A stretch of DNA of 64,000 nucleotides from Halobacteriales archaeon YIM A00013 (GTDB lineage: Archaea > Halobacteriota > Halobacteria > Halobacteriales > Haloarculaceae): contig JAKCFM010000001.1 in NCBI GenBank assembly GCA_025041195.1, positions 1,426,001 to 1,490,000 on the forward strand, read 5' to 3'. The translations under genes and the position numbers were made by a program. The notes beneath the pieces were generated by a model, which saw only the letters and a list, made by a program, of their open reading frames with translations, had not been told where the DNA came from and searched no databases. Shown here piece by piece: positions 55,007 to 64,000 of this stretch; position 1 is the first letter of the stretch, and each line of letters begins with the position of its first letter.

Positions 55007-55439
55007 GGTGTATTCTGCGTTGCATTACACCGAAACCGTCGTCGATATCGGTCGCTGGTGGTACAACGGCCACGAGGTTGATGTGGTTGGACTCACTGCA
55101 GAGGGGGCACTGGTCGTCGGAGCGTGTACATTCACGAATTCGCCGCTCGATTACGGTGCGCTCGCATCACTCGAAACACACGCCGATCACATCCGGTGGA
55201 AGCCACATGGCAGCGAGCCCCAGGTGAAATATGCCTTGTTCAGTCGGAATGGAACGACACCGTCCGTTCAGGAAGCCGTCGCCGATCGTGAGACGCTTCG
55301 ATCGTTCGATCTTCACGATCAAGAATCGTCGAACAACAATCAGCGCAAAAGAAATCCGCGATCCGCGCTCGATCAGCTGAACATGTCCCGCATCACGGGA
55401 TGCATCTCCATTAACTGCTCTTCTGCAATCTCCTCGTAG
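55005..55439 (+). pseudogene. Remnant of a DUF234-type (archaeal ATPase) gene
   Basis: Residues about 10-60 of the frame (DIGRWWYNGHEVDVVGL, ALVVGACTFTNSPLDYGAL) match the PD-(D/E)xK-like DUF234 domain that ends a family of archaeal AAA ATPases. There is no ATPase domain in front: an in-frame stop lies just upstream at 54996. The frame runs 67 bases into the 3' end of secY, where its tail has no meaning. Only the domain part, about 55010-55375, is likely to be descended from a gene. It stands between carA and secY. Confidence 0.65.
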
Positions 55440-56827
55440 AGCTTATACGTGATCGAGACGGTGAGCAGGAGTCCAGTTCCAGACACCTGTCCGATCGTCC
55501 CGAGCATGTTGGCCCCAACGGCGAGTAGCCCAACGAGCGCACCGCCGATGATCGTCACCTGCGGAATGTATCGCGCGAGCACCTTCTCCATCACACCAGG
55601 ATTCCGACGGAAGCCGGGAATCTGCATTCCGGAGTTCTGGATCTTCTCTGCGGAGGCTTCTGGCCCCATGTCCGTCGTTTCTACCCAGAAGACTGCAAAC
55701 AGCGCACCGCCAACGACCATGAACAGCAGGTCGATGCCGATCCGCAGCAGTATCTGGGCGGGCTCTGTGGCCAGCGCGTCGATCCACTGCGTCGACCGAA
55801 TGGGCTGGAAGTAGTAGAACAGCCCATCCGTTGGAACCAGTCCTGCTTGTTGGTTCTGTGTATACTCCCAGAACGGCATCATGTTGCCGAACTGGCCGTA
55901 CAGCAGTTTGCCAACGAGCTGAATGTTGGCCTGCAGCGCGCGGACGAGAATCATCGGCAGCACGCTGGCGTAGATGAGCTTCACGGGATACCGACCACGG
56001 GCACCCTTCACCTTCGCGTGACTCAGTGGAATCTCAACGCGCACGCTCTCTGCGTACACGACGATCGCGAAGATCAACAACGTGGTGAACAGCGCGAGGA
56101 GATTCCCGGGGCCGAGTAGCAGTGAAGACAGTCCACTGCCTGAAAACACCGGACCGAGCGGTGTCTTTCCGACGATAATGTCGAACCAGCTCGCGAAGAA
56201 TCCTTTCGGCTGACCGGTCCCAAAGAACCCGCGCATGAGCGACTGGCTCACGCCGGCAATAATGAACAGGCCGATTCCGCTTCCGACGCCCCACTTGCTG
56301 ATCACTTCGTCCATGAACAGCAACAGGAGACCGCCGACCAGGAGCTGCGCGAAGATGAGCACCTGAACGCCAAACGTGCCGATCCCGAGCTGGGCGCCAA
56401 GCGTCTCGCTCGCGGGCAGCATGCCCCCGATAAACACCATCGGCAGCCCAGTCAAGAAGATCATCACGACGACCAGGAACTTCTGCAGTCCCTGATACAG
56501 CGCCTGATCTCGTGGATTCGAGGTGTCGAGCCCGAGGAGATTCGCCCCACCGAGCAGCTGCAGCACAATGCTTGCAGTGACGATCGGTCCAATTCCCAGA
56601 TGTAACACGGTCCCGGTTCCACCAGCCAGAATGGCACGGAACTGACCGTAAATATCAGACGATCCCTGTGTCCCAAGTCCGAACAGGAAGACGTTCGTCA
56701 GGAAGAAATACAGGACAAGCACGCCTGCTGTCCAGCCAATCTTCCGTTTGAACGGTACATGGCCCTGTGGGCGTGAGACGGTGGGCATCCGGGTGAGGAC
56801 CGGGGCGGCGGTCTCCTTCCAACTCAT
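55373..56827 (-). CDS. secY: Protein translocase subunit SecY
   Basis: A 484-residue protein with ten membrane segments. It has the lateral-gate/plug region near GGTGTVLHLGIGPIVTA and the cytoplasmic loops carrying the conserved VRVEIPLSHAKVKGARG and FRRNPGVMEKVLARYIPQVT. It is the channel of the Sec translocon. The ATG overlaps the uL15 stop by one base, marking the end of the ribosomal operon. Its 3' end is overlapped by the DUF234 remnant. Confidence 0.96.
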   Translation of the reverse strand: MSWKETAAPVLTRMPTVSRPQGHVPFKRKIGWTAGVLVLYFFLTNVFLFGLGTQGSSDIYGQFRAILAGGTGTVLHLGIGPIVTASIVLQLLGGANLLGLDTSNPRDQALYQGLQKFLVVVMIFLTGLPMVFIGGMLPASETLGAQLGIGTFGVQVLIFAQLLVGGLLLLFMDEVISKWGVGSGIGLFIIAGVSQSLMRGFFGTGQPKGFFASWFDIIVGKTPLGPVFSGSGLSSLLLGPGNLLALFTTLLIFAIVVYAESVRVEIPLSHAKVKGARGRYPVKLIYASVLPMILVRALQANIQLVGKLLYGQFGNMMPFWEYTQNQQAGLVPTDGLFYYFQPIRSTQWIDALATEPAQILLRIGIDLLFMVVGGALFAVFWVETTDMGPEASAEKIQNSGMQIPGFRRNPGVMEKVLARYIPQVTIIGGALVGLLAVGANMLGTIGQVSGTGLLLTVSITYKLYEEIAEEQLMEMHPVMRDMFS

Positions 56828-57327
56828 TATTCTTCGTTCTCTCCCTCGTCCTCGGTATCGTTTTTGGTTTCCGCCGCGCGTTTCTCACCGCGCTCTGTCA
56901 GTTTGACCGATCCGCCTGCGTCCTCGATCAGCGCAACGGCGCTCTCGGAGAACGCATCGGCGGTTACAGTAAGTGTGCCGTGTACCTGTCCGCCGCCAAG
57001 CACTTTGATGTAATCAACGTCCTCGCTCGTATTGAGTACGTCGCGCACATCGATGGCGTAGCCATCTGCAGTCTCCTCTGCGAGGCCATCGGCCACGAAG
57101 AGCGCTGCATCCTCATCGAGTCGGCGGACGTCGATCGTCTCGACCGTCTCTTTTGCTTTTTCCGGCCGCTTGAAGCCGTGTTTGCCGACCGATTCGTAGT
57201 TGTGGAACTCGTGTTTCGAGCGACCTGCACGTCCTCGGCCACCGCGATGGCCGGCACCACGACGGTTCTTGTGCGTACCGCCGCCGTGCGTGCGAGAGCC
57301 GCGCTGTCGTTTCTTTTTGCTGGTCAT
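56827..57327 (-). CDS. rpl15: 50S ribosomal protein uL15
   Basis: A 166-residue protein. The basic glycine-rich N-terminus (GSRTHGGGTHKNRRGAGHRGGRG) inserts into 23S rRNA, and the C-terminal L18e/L15 domain carries DGYAIDVRDVL and FSESAVALIEDAGG. Its stop overlaps secY by one base and its start overlaps uL30 by four. Confidence 0.96.
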   Translation of the reverse strand: MTSKKKRQRGSRTHGGGTHKNRRGAGHRGGRGRAGRSKHEFHNYESVGKHGFKRPEKAKETVETIDVRRLDEDAALFVADGLAEETADGYAIDVRDVLNTSEDVDYIKVLGGGQVHGTLTVTADAFSESAVALIEDAGGSVKLTERGEKRAAETKNDTEDEGENEE

Positions 57328-57785
57328 CGCATGGTAGTGAGGAGCTCGTCGATCTCCTCGGTCGTGTGTTTACCAAGCTGGCCACCCTCTTTCGTTGGGT
57401 GTTTGAGTCCGTTGTGGCCGCCACGTGGGGGATGAAGCCGAAGCGTCGGTGAAATCCCCGCCTCGCGCAGCGTCGTCTCCTCGGCCACGAGCGCACTTGC
57501 CAGCGCATCGATACTGTCGTAATCGGTGTTTGCATCAACCCACTCCGCATCGAGTGCGTCGCCCGATTCCGTCTGTCCGCGGGTTTCGAGCAACAGCGCA
57601 ACCGTCTCATCGCTTGGCGTTCCGTGGGCAACCCAGTCATTCACCTTCGTGATCATGCCACGGTAGGTCTCGGTCTCCGGAACGAGCGTACAGTGGTTGA
57701 CGCGGCCGAGATTGAGCATCGAGATCGTGTCTCGAACGCCCTCGCTCATGTCGACCTCACCGCGAATCTGAACGAGTGCTTCCAT
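57324..57785 (-). CDS. rpl30: 50S ribosomal protein uL30
   Basis: A 153-residue protein, longer than bacterial L30 by the archaeal C-terminal extension. It begins VQIRGEVDMSEGVRDT and LNLGRVNHCTLVP and ends with the archaeal LRLHPPRGGHNGLKHP. Stop overlaps the uL15 start by 4 bases; start abuts uS5. Confidence 0.95.
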   Translation of the reverse strand: MEALVQIRGEVDMSEGVRDTISMLNLGRVNHCTLVPETETYRGMITKVNDWVAHGTPSDETVALLLETRGQTESGDALDAEWVDANTDYDSIDALASALVAEETTLREAGISPTLRLHPPRGGHNGLKHPTKEGGQLGKHTTEEIDELLTTMR

Positions 57786-58411
57786 TATTCGGCCACCTCC
57801 AGCTGCTCCTGTCGTGGGCCACGGGCCTGCGCCGAGTTCATCAGCGCATTGTACGTCGCCTTCGAGAGGTTGATCGTCGTTCGAGTGTTGCCGTGACTCT
57901 TCGTCCAGGCGTCCTCGACGCCCGCGAGCTCAAGCACGCTCCGGACCGTCTCGCTCGCTGCGAGCCCGAGTCCAAGCGGTGCTGGCATCAACTCGACCGT
58001 CACGCTGCCGGCTTTGCCTTCCGTCCGACGGGCAAGCGAATGGTTACCGCCCGCGCGGTCCTCCCAGGAACCGCTGCCGCGCTCAACCTGGATGATGTTC
58101 AGCTTGGCAATCTCGATCGCTTTCTGGATTGCACCGCCAACCTGGTCATCCCGACCTTCAGCATAGCCAACGAAGCCGTTGCGATTGCCGATAACGACTG
58201 CACAGCGGAATTTGACCCGGCGACCCGAGTCAGTCATCCGCTGGACCATGTTGATATCGAGCACGTCGTCTTCGAGGTCCGGCAGCAGCTGATCGACGAG
58301 TTCGGGCTCTTTCAGCGGGAGCCCGCTCGCGAGTGCCTGCTCCATCGACGTCACGTCACCCTCAGCAACCTGCTTGCCAAGGCGCGTCTGTGGTTCCCAG
58401 CCGTTACTCAT
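57785..58411 (-). CDS. rps5: 30S ribosomal protein uS5
   Basis: A 208-residue protein with the S5 double-stranded RNA-binding domain ([19 protein letters not shown]) and the C-terminal ribosomal S5 fold ([37 protein letters not shown]). It lies in the entry tunnel and helps proofreading. Stop and start overlap neighbours by 1 and 4 bases. Confidence 0.96.
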   Translation of the reverse strand: MSNGWEPQTRLGKQVAEGDVTSMEQALASGLPLKEPELVDQLLPDLEDDVLDINMVQRMTDSGRRVKFRCAVVIGNRNGFVGYAEGRDDQVGGAIQKAIEIAKLNIIQVERGSGSWEDRAGGNHSLARRTEGKAGSVTVELMPAPLGLGLAASETVRSVLELAGVEDAWTKSHGNTRTTINLSKATYNALMNSAQARGPRQEQLEVAE

Positions 58412-58962
58412 AGCTCATCCTCCAGTCGATTCCGTACGTCGTCGAAATGTTCGGGCAGTTCGGTCGCATCGAATTCACCACTGTACAGCGGGTCATCCAG
58501 GGAAGCCGCATAGTCGGCGATATGCTCGCCACGGGTTCGGTCCCACTCTGCGAACACGTCGTCGCTGTGTGGAATGTCGATCCCAGCGTCGATAGCGCCT
58601 TCCTGGACCGCGAACACCTTGTTGCCGGGCGTCGCGGTGTTGAGTCCGATGTCGAGCACTGCGTCCTCGAGTCCCGCTGCAATCGCGCGCTTGCCAGCAA
58701 GATAGCCGGTCAAGTACGCAGCAGGCAGGTTACTCGTCGGTGCTTCCCAGCCAAACTCCGATAGATCAGCCGAGTGTGCGCTCGCCAACGTTCGATCCCC
58801 CTCTGAGCCTGTGCTCACCAGCTGCGCCCTGATGTGTTTGTTACTCTTGCGAGCAACCAGGCGTGGCTTGCCGGATTTCAACAGGCGCAACCGCTGATGG
58901 TAGTTCGTGCGTGCCTCACGGCGACGCCGCATCGGCACTTTGTATCGTGGTCCGGTTGCCAT
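58408..58962 (-). CDS. rpl18: 50S ribosomal protein uL18
   Basis: A 184-residue protein with the archaeal/eukaryotic L18/L5e form. The N-terminus [20 protein letters not shown] and the core [15 protein letters not shown] bind 5S rRNA. The C-terminal half ([37 protein letters not shown]) is also typical. Confidence 0.96.
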   Translation of the reverse strand: MATGPRYKVPMRRRREARTNYHQRLRLLKSGKPRLVARKSNKHIRAQLVSTGSEGDRTLASAHSADLSEFGWEAPTSNLPAAYLTGYLAGKRAIAAGLEDAVLDIGLNTATPGNKVFAVQEGAIDAGIDIPHSDDVFAEWDRTRGEHIADYAASLDDPLYSGEFDATELPEHFDDVRNRLEDEL

Positions 58963-58964
58963 CG

Positions 58965-59408
58965 TTATTCTTGCTCCTCGATGTATCGCTCTAGGTCACC
59001 GACACTGTCGAACTCGCCACCGCTGGCCTGATCGTACAGCGATCGGTACTCCGATGAGGAGAGCTCGCCCTCATCGCGGAGTTCACGCAAGCGACGTCGC
59101 TGTGCGCGAATCCGACCCATCCAGTCGTCCTTTCGATTCTGCCGTGCGCCGGCGGTACCTTTCCGGGAGCCGTGTCCCTTCAGGTGCCCGTAGGCGCGCT
59201 TTTTGTTGCGCTCACGCGCACGACCCCGCGAATTCGACCGCTTTTCGCGTTTGGTCTGAATGAGGTCGCGATCGATTAGATCCCGAACGTCCTCGCGCGT
59301 GATCGCATCGGCAATCTCGCCCTGTGCTTCCGGGTCGAGCCAGACGCGGTTTTTGCCGATGTCGAGCTCGTCCGCTGCGATTCGTTTCTGATTTTTCAGA
59401 TCACTCAT
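58965..59408 (-). CDS. rpl19e: 50S ribosomal protein eL19
   Basis: A 147-residue archaeal/eukaryotic protein from the ATG at 59408 ([16 protein letters not shown]), which overlaps the eL32 stop by 8 bases. [22 protein letters not shown] and the basic [20 protein letters not shown] are diagnostic. Confidence 0.95.
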   Translation of the reverse strand: MSDLKNQKRIAADELDIGKNRVWLDPEAQGEIADAITREDVRDLIDRDLIQTKREKRSNSRGRARERNKKRAYGHLKGHGSRKGTAGARQNRKDDWMGRIRAQRRRLRELRDEGELSSSEYRSLYDQASGGEFDSVGDLERYIEEQE

Positions 59409-60108
59409 CGGTGCGTTCAACCTCCACGTACGTTGGGTTCAGCACGCGAATGCCCGCCTCCTCGGCGGTCTCTTCGATGTGCTCGCGTTTGCGCGCGCCC
59501 ACCGTCGAGCCGATGCGAACGGCGTGGGTCTCACCATCGACGCCCTCGAGGTCGTCCGTGTTAAACACACGAACCTCCTCGAAGCCGCTTGGGTGGCGAC
59601 CACGTGCCGCTTTCGGCGTTCGAAAGCCAGCTTCGACGGTCGCGCCCTTGCCTTTCTGCCCGCGGCGCTGTTTCGAGAGATTTCCACGCGGTGCACGCCA
59701 CGATTCAGGCGTACGCTTTTTCTTGTGGTAGTCCTGCCGACGGAATGCCGGCGTTCCCTCACGAGCGCGTTGTGCGAGTTTCTGTTCGGTCTCCTCGTCG
59801 AGATCCGGCGTTTTATCCACCAGCCCGCGTGGCTGGAGTTCGGTCTCGACGGCCGTGTCGGGCTCTGGCTCTGGCGTCTCGTCTTCGATCTCTGCTTCGG
59901 TCTCGGTTTCGATTTCGAGATCGCCAATGTCGGCCTTGATACGCGCTGCGAGTGCGTTGCCAATCCCATCAACATCCGAGAGATCGGACTGGTCTGCAGA
60001 GCGTAGATCGTCGACCGACTCGAAGCCTGCCTCACGGAGCGATTCGGCCTTGCTTTCGCCGATACCGCTGACTTCCGTCAGTGCTGTCGGTGTCTCTTCG
60101 TCTGCCAT
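59401..60108 (-). CDS. rpl32e: 50S ribosomal protein eL32
   Basis: A 235-residue protein. The N-terminal 60 residues contain a helix-hairpin-helix extension ([17 protein letters not shown]) common in haloarchaea, followed by an acidic linker. The L32e domain has [29 protein letters not shown] and the [14 protein letters not shown] end. Confidence 0.95.
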   Translation of the reverse strand: MADEETPTALTEVSGIGESKAESLREAGFESVDDLRSADQSDLSDVDGIGNALAARIKADIGDLEIETETEAEIEDETPEPEPDTAVETELQPRGLVDKTPDLDEETEQKLAQRAREGTPAFRRQDYHKKKRTPESWRAPRGNLSKQRRGQKGKGATVEAGFRTPKAARGRHPSGFEEVRVFNTDDLEGVDGETHAVRIGSTVGARKREHIEETAEEAGIRVLNPTYVEVERTDE

Positions 60109-60641
60109 CAGGCCTCACCTCGGTTCGGTTTCTGTGTGATGTACACGCCGTCCTGGAAGACCCGTGGGTCTTTGTCAGTCACGCGTGTGAGCTGTTCAAT
60201 ATCCGCGGCCGTCTGGCCCACTGCTTCGATGTCGGGCCCTGAGAGCGTGACAGACTCGCCGTCAACGCTCACGTCGGTATCACCGTGGATCGGTGTCCGT
60301 CGGTCGGCCCGCTCACCGAGGAAGTTCGAGATGACGACATCGTCGCTCTCGACACTGACCTGCATCGGGAAGTGTGAGTAGAGCACTTCCATCTCGTAGG
60401 TCCAGCCTTCGGTGACGCCGTGGATCATGTTCCGGATGTGGCTCTCGAACGTGCCAACGGTCGAGTTCGTCTTTGCGTCGGTTTCGTCGGTTTCGACACG
60501 AACCGTGTCGTCTTCGACGGTGACGCGTACATCCGGATACCACAGCCGCCGCGTTACGGTGCCCGTTGGCCCATCGATCGTGAGATCGAGATGGTCAACG
60601 GACCCGCTTACGTCGTCCGGTAGTTCGATTGTTGTACTCAT
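60108..60641 (-). CDS. rpl6: 50S ribosomal protein uL6
   Basis: A 177-residue protein with two L6 repeats, seen at [21 protein letters not shown] and [16 protein letters not shown]. The C-terminal [10 protein letters not shown] is the archaeal ending. It follows uS8 by 6 bases. Confidence 0.96.
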   Translation of the reverse strand: MSTTIELPDDVSGSVDHLDLTIDGPTGTVTRRLWYPDVRVTVEDDTVRVETDETDAKTNSTVGTFESHIRNMIHGVTEGWTYEMEVLYSHFPMQVSVESDDVVISNFLGERADRRTPIHGDTDVSVDGESVTLSGPDIEAVGQTAADIEQLTRVTDKDPRVFQDGVYITQKPNRGEA

Positions 60642-60647
60642 TGTCGT

Positions 60648-61040
60648 TCAGTAGACGTATGCGATTACCTGGCCACCGACGCCCTGTTCGCGGGCCTCGT
60701 AGTGGCTCATGATGCCGCTGCTGGTGGTCACGATGAGCGTCCCGTAATCACGAGCGGGGAGAAATCGTTTCTCCCACGTTTCGAACTCGTCGACACCCAC
60801 GGAGTATCGCGGGTTGACAGGGCCGCATTCGTTGATCGCACCTTTCAGATCAACCTCGAACTCGCCGGCTTTCCCGTCGTCGACGTACTCGAAGCCGTCG
60901 ATATACCCGAAGTCATAGAAGACTTCGAGGACGCTGCCGATGATGTTCGAAGCGGGCGATACGGTGTGGCTGAGATGGCCCACGCTCTCGGCGTTATCGA
61001 GTCCCGATAGCGCGTTGCTGAGTGGATCGTTGTCCGCCAT
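60648..61040 (-). CDS. rps8: 30S ribosomal protein uS8
   Basis: A 130-residue archaeal S8. The start [18 protein letters not shown] and the core [22 protein letters not shown] are typical, and the C-terminal [19 protein letters not shown] is the rRNA-binding motif shared with bacterial S8. Confidence 0.96.
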   Translation of the reverse strand: MADNDPLSNALSGLDNAESVGHLSHTVSPASNIIGSVLEVFYDFGYIDGFEYVDDGKAGEFEVDLKGAINECGPVNPRYSVGVDEFETWEKRFLPARDYGTLIVTTSSGIMSHYEAREQGVGGQVIAYVY

Positions 61041-61042
61041 TG

Positions 61043-61225
61043 TTAGCTGTACTTTTTGAATCCCATCTCGCGGGCGATCTCACGGAAGCACTGCCGACAG
61101 AGCCAGATATCATACTTGCCTACCAGTCCCTGTTTACGCTCACAGCGCTGGCACTGCTCGATCTGGTCCGTTCGCTTCGAGCCGTCATCGCCCGTCTCCG
61201 GGTCCTGATGTTCACTTTCGCTCAT
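61043..61225 (-). CDS. rps14: 30S ribosomal protein uS14 (zinc-binding)
   Basis: A 60-residue protein with an acidic N-terminus and the four-Cys zinc site CQRCERKQG and CRQCF, ending ARE-x-x-GFKKYS. It is the short zinc-type S14. Confidence 0.94.
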   Translation of the reverse strand: MSESEHQDPETGDDGSKRTDQIEQCQRCERKQGLVGKYDIWLCRQCFREIAREMGFKKYS

Positions 61226-61228
61226 GTG

Positions 61229-61753
61229 TTACTGTACCTCCACGTCGTAGGTCGATTCGAGAAAGTCGATCGCGTCCTCGACCGTCAGTCGGTGGTTCGT
61301 TGGGATCTGGCGGGTCGCCTTATCGCGTTTGCGAACCCGGTAGCCCGGACGCACCAGATTGACCGTCACGTCGAGCCCGTAGATACCGATCTGTGGGTCG
61401 TACTCCTGGTTCTCGAAGTTGGTGTGCTCTTCGATGCCGAAGCTGAAGTTGCCAGTCTCATCGAACTGTGACCGGCTGATTTCCGTGAACGTCAGCGCCG
61501 TTTCGAGAAAGTCCTCTGCGAGATCATCGCGGAGCGTGACTTTCGTGCCGATCGGATCGCCCTCGCGGACGTTGAACTCCGGAACCGTCTTTTCGGCCAC
61601 CGTTCTGACCGGCTGCTGGTCGGTGATCTCACCGAGGATCTCCTCGGCGTCGGCGAGTTCTTGTCCGCCGGAGCCGACGCCCATGTGGACGACGACCTTC
61701 TCAACGACGGGAGAGCGCATCTCGTGGCTCACTGCCGTTTCGGACCCACTCAT
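61229..61753 (-). CDS. rpl5: 50S ribosomal protein uL5
   Basis: A 174-residue 5S rRNA-binding protein. [21 protein letters not shown], the [19 protein letters not shown] region and [22 protein letters not shown] are diagnostic. Its start overlaps the eS4 stop by four bases. Confidence 0.96.
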   Translation of the reverse strand: MSGSETAVSHEMRSPVVEKVVVHMGVGSGGQELADAEEILGEITDQQPVRTVAEKTVPEFNVREGDPIGTKVTLRDDLAEDFLETALTFTEISRSQFDETGNFSFGIEEHTNFENQEYDPQIGIYGLDVTVNLVRPGYRVRKRDKATRQIPTNHRLTVEDAIDFLESTYDVEVQ

Positions 61754-62460
61754 TCGTCGCTCACCTCCTCACTGTCGAGGAAGTTCTCGTCGATCACGAC
61801 GACGTACTCTTCGATCGTCTCGAAGTCGTCGTCGTCCTGCCCGACGAGAACGCCGTTCGGCGAGCTGCCAGGCGTCACGTCGATTTGTTCGATCGTCCCG
61901 ATCTCGCCCGCGTGGCGGCCCTTGACGGCCGTCACGAGCGCACCATCCTCGTATGGGAAATGCGCCAGGACCGACGCGTCGTCGGTGCTGATGACGATAG
62001 AGTCGTTCGGGCTGATCGAATCATCGTCGGTCAGCAGCGTCCGTCCGTCGTGCAGACCGAGCTGGATCTGCCCACCGCCGACGTGGTGCTTTTCGGTCAC
62101 TTTGCCGAGCTTGCCGTCAGTATCGGCCACGTCGATCGGCGTCAGTGCGAGTCGACCGCCCTCGTCCGGGAACACCCGGTAGAACTCCTCGCGGTCGCCA
62201 AAGCCGACGATGTCGAACATGCCGACAGGGCGTCGGACGTCGGACGGCACGTCGCCGTTGACATGCACGCTGCCCTGTTCGAGGGCGTACTGTGCCTCTT
62301 TTTTCGAGGCAACGTAGCCGAGCACGTCCCGGAGCACGATGAGGAGGGGAACGCCCGCCTCGCCGTGTGGGCCACCACTGGCTTTGACCGTGTAGTGTTG
62401 TTCTTTGCGCGCGATCGGCCACGTCTTCGGGACGGAGAGTCGCTTCTGGTGCTTACTCAT
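61750..62460 (-). CDS. rps4e: 30S ribosomal protein eS4
   Basis: A 236-residue archaeal/eukaryotic protein. The N-terminal [16 protein letters not shown] and [14 protein letters not shown], an S4 RNA-binding domain ([21 protein letters not shown]) and a KOW-type C-terminus ([17 protein letters not shown]) are all present. Its start overlaps the uL24 stop. Confidence 0.96.
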   Translation of the reverse strand: MSKHQKRLSVPKTWPIARKEQHYTVKASGGPHGEAGVPLLIVLRDVLGYVASKKEAQYALEQGSVHVNGDVPSDVRRPVGMFDIVGFGDREEFYRVFPDEGGRLALTPIDVADTDGKLGKVTEKHHVGGGQIQLGLHDGRTLLTDDDSISPNDSIVISTDDASVLAHFPYEDGALVTAVKGRHAGEIGTIEQIDVTPGSSPNGVLVGQDDDDFETIEEYVVVIDENFLDSEEVSDE

Positions 62461-62812
62461 CGTTTGCCTCCGTGAGACGCGCCTCCCGCACGTCGTCGTC
62501 GAGATCCAGGTCCGTTACCTGTACGTTGCTCGCATCGAGCGGCCGGGCGACCTCTTCGCCGTCAGCCGTCTCAAGCGTAACGTCCTCGACTGCGATCGTG
62601 CCCTCGCTCAGATCAACATTGACGACCTCGCCGTCCGTGCCAGCGAAATCGCCGCGCTGGACGGTGACAGTGTCGCCTGCGTTGACCCGGACCGAGCGCT
62701 GGTCGTACTCCTCGCGCAGTTCGGGCGCGAGTGGTGCACGAACCTGCTTGTGGCGCTGGTGCAGGGGCGCATCACGTGTATTTTCACGTTGTTTGTGTGG
62801 TTGTCGAGTCAT
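62453..62812 (-). CDS. rpl24: 50S ribosomal protein uL24
   Basis: A 119-residue protein. APLAPELREEYDQRSVRVNAGDTV leads to the KOW motif RGDFAGTDGEVVNVD. The archaeal form has this extended N-terminus. It is eight bases downstream of uL14. Confidence 0.95.
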   Translation of the reverse strand: MTRQPHKQRENTRDAPLHQRHKQVRAPLAPELREEYDQRSVRVNAGDTVTVQRGDFAGTDGEVVNVDLSEGTIAVEDVTLETADGEEVARPLDASNVQVTDLDLDDDVREARLTEANDE

Positions 62813-62819
62813 GATTAGC

Positions 62820-63218
62820 CTAGACGATCATCGTCGCCGTGCTGGCGACGCTACCGAATCGTTCAGCGACCTCTCGTGCGATTGGACCCTTGATTTCAGT
62901 GCCGCGTGGATCTTGATTCTCATCAACGATCACTGCAGCATTGTCTTCGAATTTTACGCGGGTCCCATCCGGTCGTCGGATCGACTTGCGCTGTCGAATG
63001 ACGACCGCTTTGAGCACCTGTCGTCGCATCTCTGGGGTGCCTTTCGTGATTGAAACGGTCACGAGATCACCGAGTCCGGCTTTCGGGTGGCGGTTTTTCG
63101 TGCCACCGTAGCCATCGACGCTGGTGATCTTCAGCTCACGAGCACCCGTGTTGTCCGCACACGTCAACAGCGAGCCCTTCTCTAGGCCCTGCGTAACGTC
63201 TGCTTTGAGTGCGCGCAT
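62820..63218 (-). CDS. rpl14: 50S ribosomal protein uL14
   Basis: A 132-residue protein with the L14 signature ([21 protein letters not shown]) and [21 protein letters not shown]. It binds the translation factor and L19 bridge surface. One-base overlap with uS17. Confidence 0.96.
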   Translation of the reverse strand: MRALKADVTQGLEKGSLLTCADNTGARELKITSVDGYGGTKNRHPKAGLGDLVTVSITKGTPEMRRQVLKAVVIRQRKSIRRPDGTRVKFEDNAAVIVDENQDPRGTEIKGPIAREVAERFGSVASTATMIV

Positions 63219-63571
63219 TAGTGCTCACCCTCCTCGGCCGCGGAAACCTCAACCACGACGTGGGATTTCGTCTTCGAGAGCGGTCGCGTCTCTGCTATTT
63301 TCACATCATCGCCGACAGAAAGCGGCTCAAGCACTTCCGGCACGTGTGCCGGAATGCGCGAGCGTCGCTTCATGTATCGGTCGTACTTCGGCACGTTGAC
63401 CTCGTACTCCCGCTCGACGATGACGGTTCGTTGCATGTCCGTCGAGACGACTCGCCCCTCAATCACCTGACCGCGAACGGGCAGCTGACCGAAGAACGGG
63501 CACGTCTCATAATCGTAGTCCTCCGGATTGTCTGGTTCCGGTGGGTGTGCTACGTCGAGTCCTATTGCCAT
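63218..63571 (-). CDS. rps17: 30S ribosomal protein uS17
   Basis: A 117-residue archaeal S17 with an N-terminal extension ([18 protein letters not shown]), the OB-fold [19 protein letters not shown] and [19 protein letters not shown]. The start overlaps the RNase P protein stop by 10 bases. Confidence 0.95.
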   Translation of the reverse strand: MAIGLDVAHPPEPDNPEDYDYETCPFFGQLPVRGQVIEGRVVSTDMQRTVIVEREYEVNVPKYDRYMKRRSRIPAHVPEVLEPLSVGDDVKIAETRPLSKTKSHVVVEVSAAEEGEH

Positions 63572-63849
63572 TGTGAACCTCCAGTGCGCTCGGTGCGTCG
63601 GGCTGGTCTGGCGATCAGTCGTTCACCGTCGACGAAGACCGTCGAATCGGCCTCTGGAAGACGGAATGCGAACGTCGCGATAGCCTTTGGCACCTGGCGC
63701 GTCCGAGCCCCATCGCGAATCACGAGGGTATTGGTCGTCTCATTGACAACCGGTCCGTGACAGTCAACGAGCGTTGGATCTGTCGACTCTGTGACCCGCG
63801 CGTGCAGGCCGATGAGTTCGTGTCGTGCGATGGTCTCGGGTGTAATCAT
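63562..63849 (-). CDS. rnp1: RNase P protein component 1 (p29/Pop4)
   Basis: A 95-residue protein from the ATG at 63849 (MITPETIARHELIG). LIGLHARVTESTDPTLVD and the Sm-like VNETTNTLVIRDG are the archaeal p29 features. It is a protein subunit of RNase P that processes tRNA 5' ends. The position between uL29 and uS17 is conserved in archaea. Confidence 0.93.
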   Translation of the reverse strand: MITPETIARHELIGLHARVTESTDPTLVDCHGPVVNETTNTLVIRDGARTRQVPKAIATFAFRLPEADSTVFVDGERLIARPARRTERTGGSQWQ

Positions 63850-63856
63850 TGTCAGT

Positions 63857-64000
63857 CTATTCGTCGGTTTCGAGGTCGCCTTCTTCGCGCTGGATCGTCT
63901 TGATCCGCGCAATCGTCCGGCGAAGCTCTTTGATTCGACCCGGATTCTCGGGTGCACCACCGGTTGCCTGGACGGCACGATCGTTGAGCAACTCCGTCTG
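63857..64000 (-). CDS. rpl29: 50S ribosomal protein uL29, C-terminal part (runs off the window)
   Basis: The frame is open from the right window edge to the TAG at 63857-63859, giving 47 residues: [17 protein letters not shown] and [17 protein letters not shown] are the archaeal L29 C-terminus. The N-terminus lies beyond 64000. Confidence 0.9.
   Translation of the reverse strand, partial: QTELLNDRAVQATGGAPENPGRIKELRRTIARIKTIQREEGDLETDE

Noticed and set aside
61022-61471. Plus-strand frames antisense to ribosomal genes, such as 149 codons over uS14 and uL5
   Set aside because: The minus-strand genes have unmistakable ribosomal protein sequences and overlaps; the antisense frames follow from high GC third-position bias.

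Overview
The window is chromosomal DNA of a haloarchaeon (class Halobacteria). The proteins are acidic, Tat-type twin-arginine signals precede the exported lipoproteins, several starts are GTG or TTG, the transcription factors are archaeal (TFB, TFS, TrmB, HTH-10/bat-like), and the right end carries the archaeal spc-type ribosomal protein order with eS4, eL32, eL19 and an RNase P protein. The genus cannot be fixed from the sequence alone. Most of the window is gene-dense housekeeping DNA with little intergenic space. I see no insertion sequence, CRISPR array, rRNA gene or origin.

Left end (1-5160): two copies of a two-gene module made of a PP2C-type phosphatase-like protein followed by a helical-repeat/coiled-coil protein with three C-terminal membrane segments. 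The copies flank an MFS transporter and face each other. Copy 1 (1-1733, plus strand) has normal composition, but its phosphatase is frameshifted at a run of nine G. Copy 2 (3139-5077, minus strand) is intact and lies in an island of clearly lower GC that begins and ends exactly at neighbouring gene ends. This is the accessory part of the window and the best candidate for an undescribed system.

5160-24000: DUF3054 protein, HAD hydrolase, hisD, a divergent pair of PhoU-type regulators, eS8, DUF2240, an HTH-10 regulator, a Tat-exported amidohydrolase, ilvE, aroC, tRNA-Ser(UGA), NAD kinase, GTP cyclohydrolase MptA, a TrmB regulator, a DUF255 thioredoxin-domain protein, an SRAP peptidase, a LOR/SDH (ornithine cyclodeaminase-type) enzyme and a ZIP metal transporter.

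24000-36140: a minus-strand run trkA-like, trkH, small membrane protein, beta-RFAP synthase, TFS, YkgJ-type protein and a 36-residue zinc ribbon; then TFB, a winged-helix regulator, an unrecognised Tat-signal protein and a methyltransferase; then the archaeal cluster adk, DUF106 membrane protein, cmk, truB/cbf5, ending with tRNA-Pro(GGG).

36140-55440: tandem PQQ-propeller lipoproteins (the first appears to start at ATT), GNAT, AI-2E-type permease, ilvD, a MurG-like glycosyltransferase, an aldehyde dehydrogenase, a cytochrome oxidase operon (coxB, fused coxA-coxC, coxD) with accompanying membrane proteins, a DASS transporter, a Nudix IDI-like protein lacking the catalytic cysteine, a divergent Lrp regulator and carA with an inverted repeat between them, and a remnant of a DUF234-type ATPase next to DtxR-box-like repeats.

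55373-64000: minus-strand ribosomal operon uL29 - RNase P p29 - uS17 - uL14 - uL24 - eS4 - uL5 - uS14 - uS8 - uL6 - eL32 - eL19 - uL18 - uS5 - uL30 - uL15 - secY, with stop/start overlaps at many junctions.
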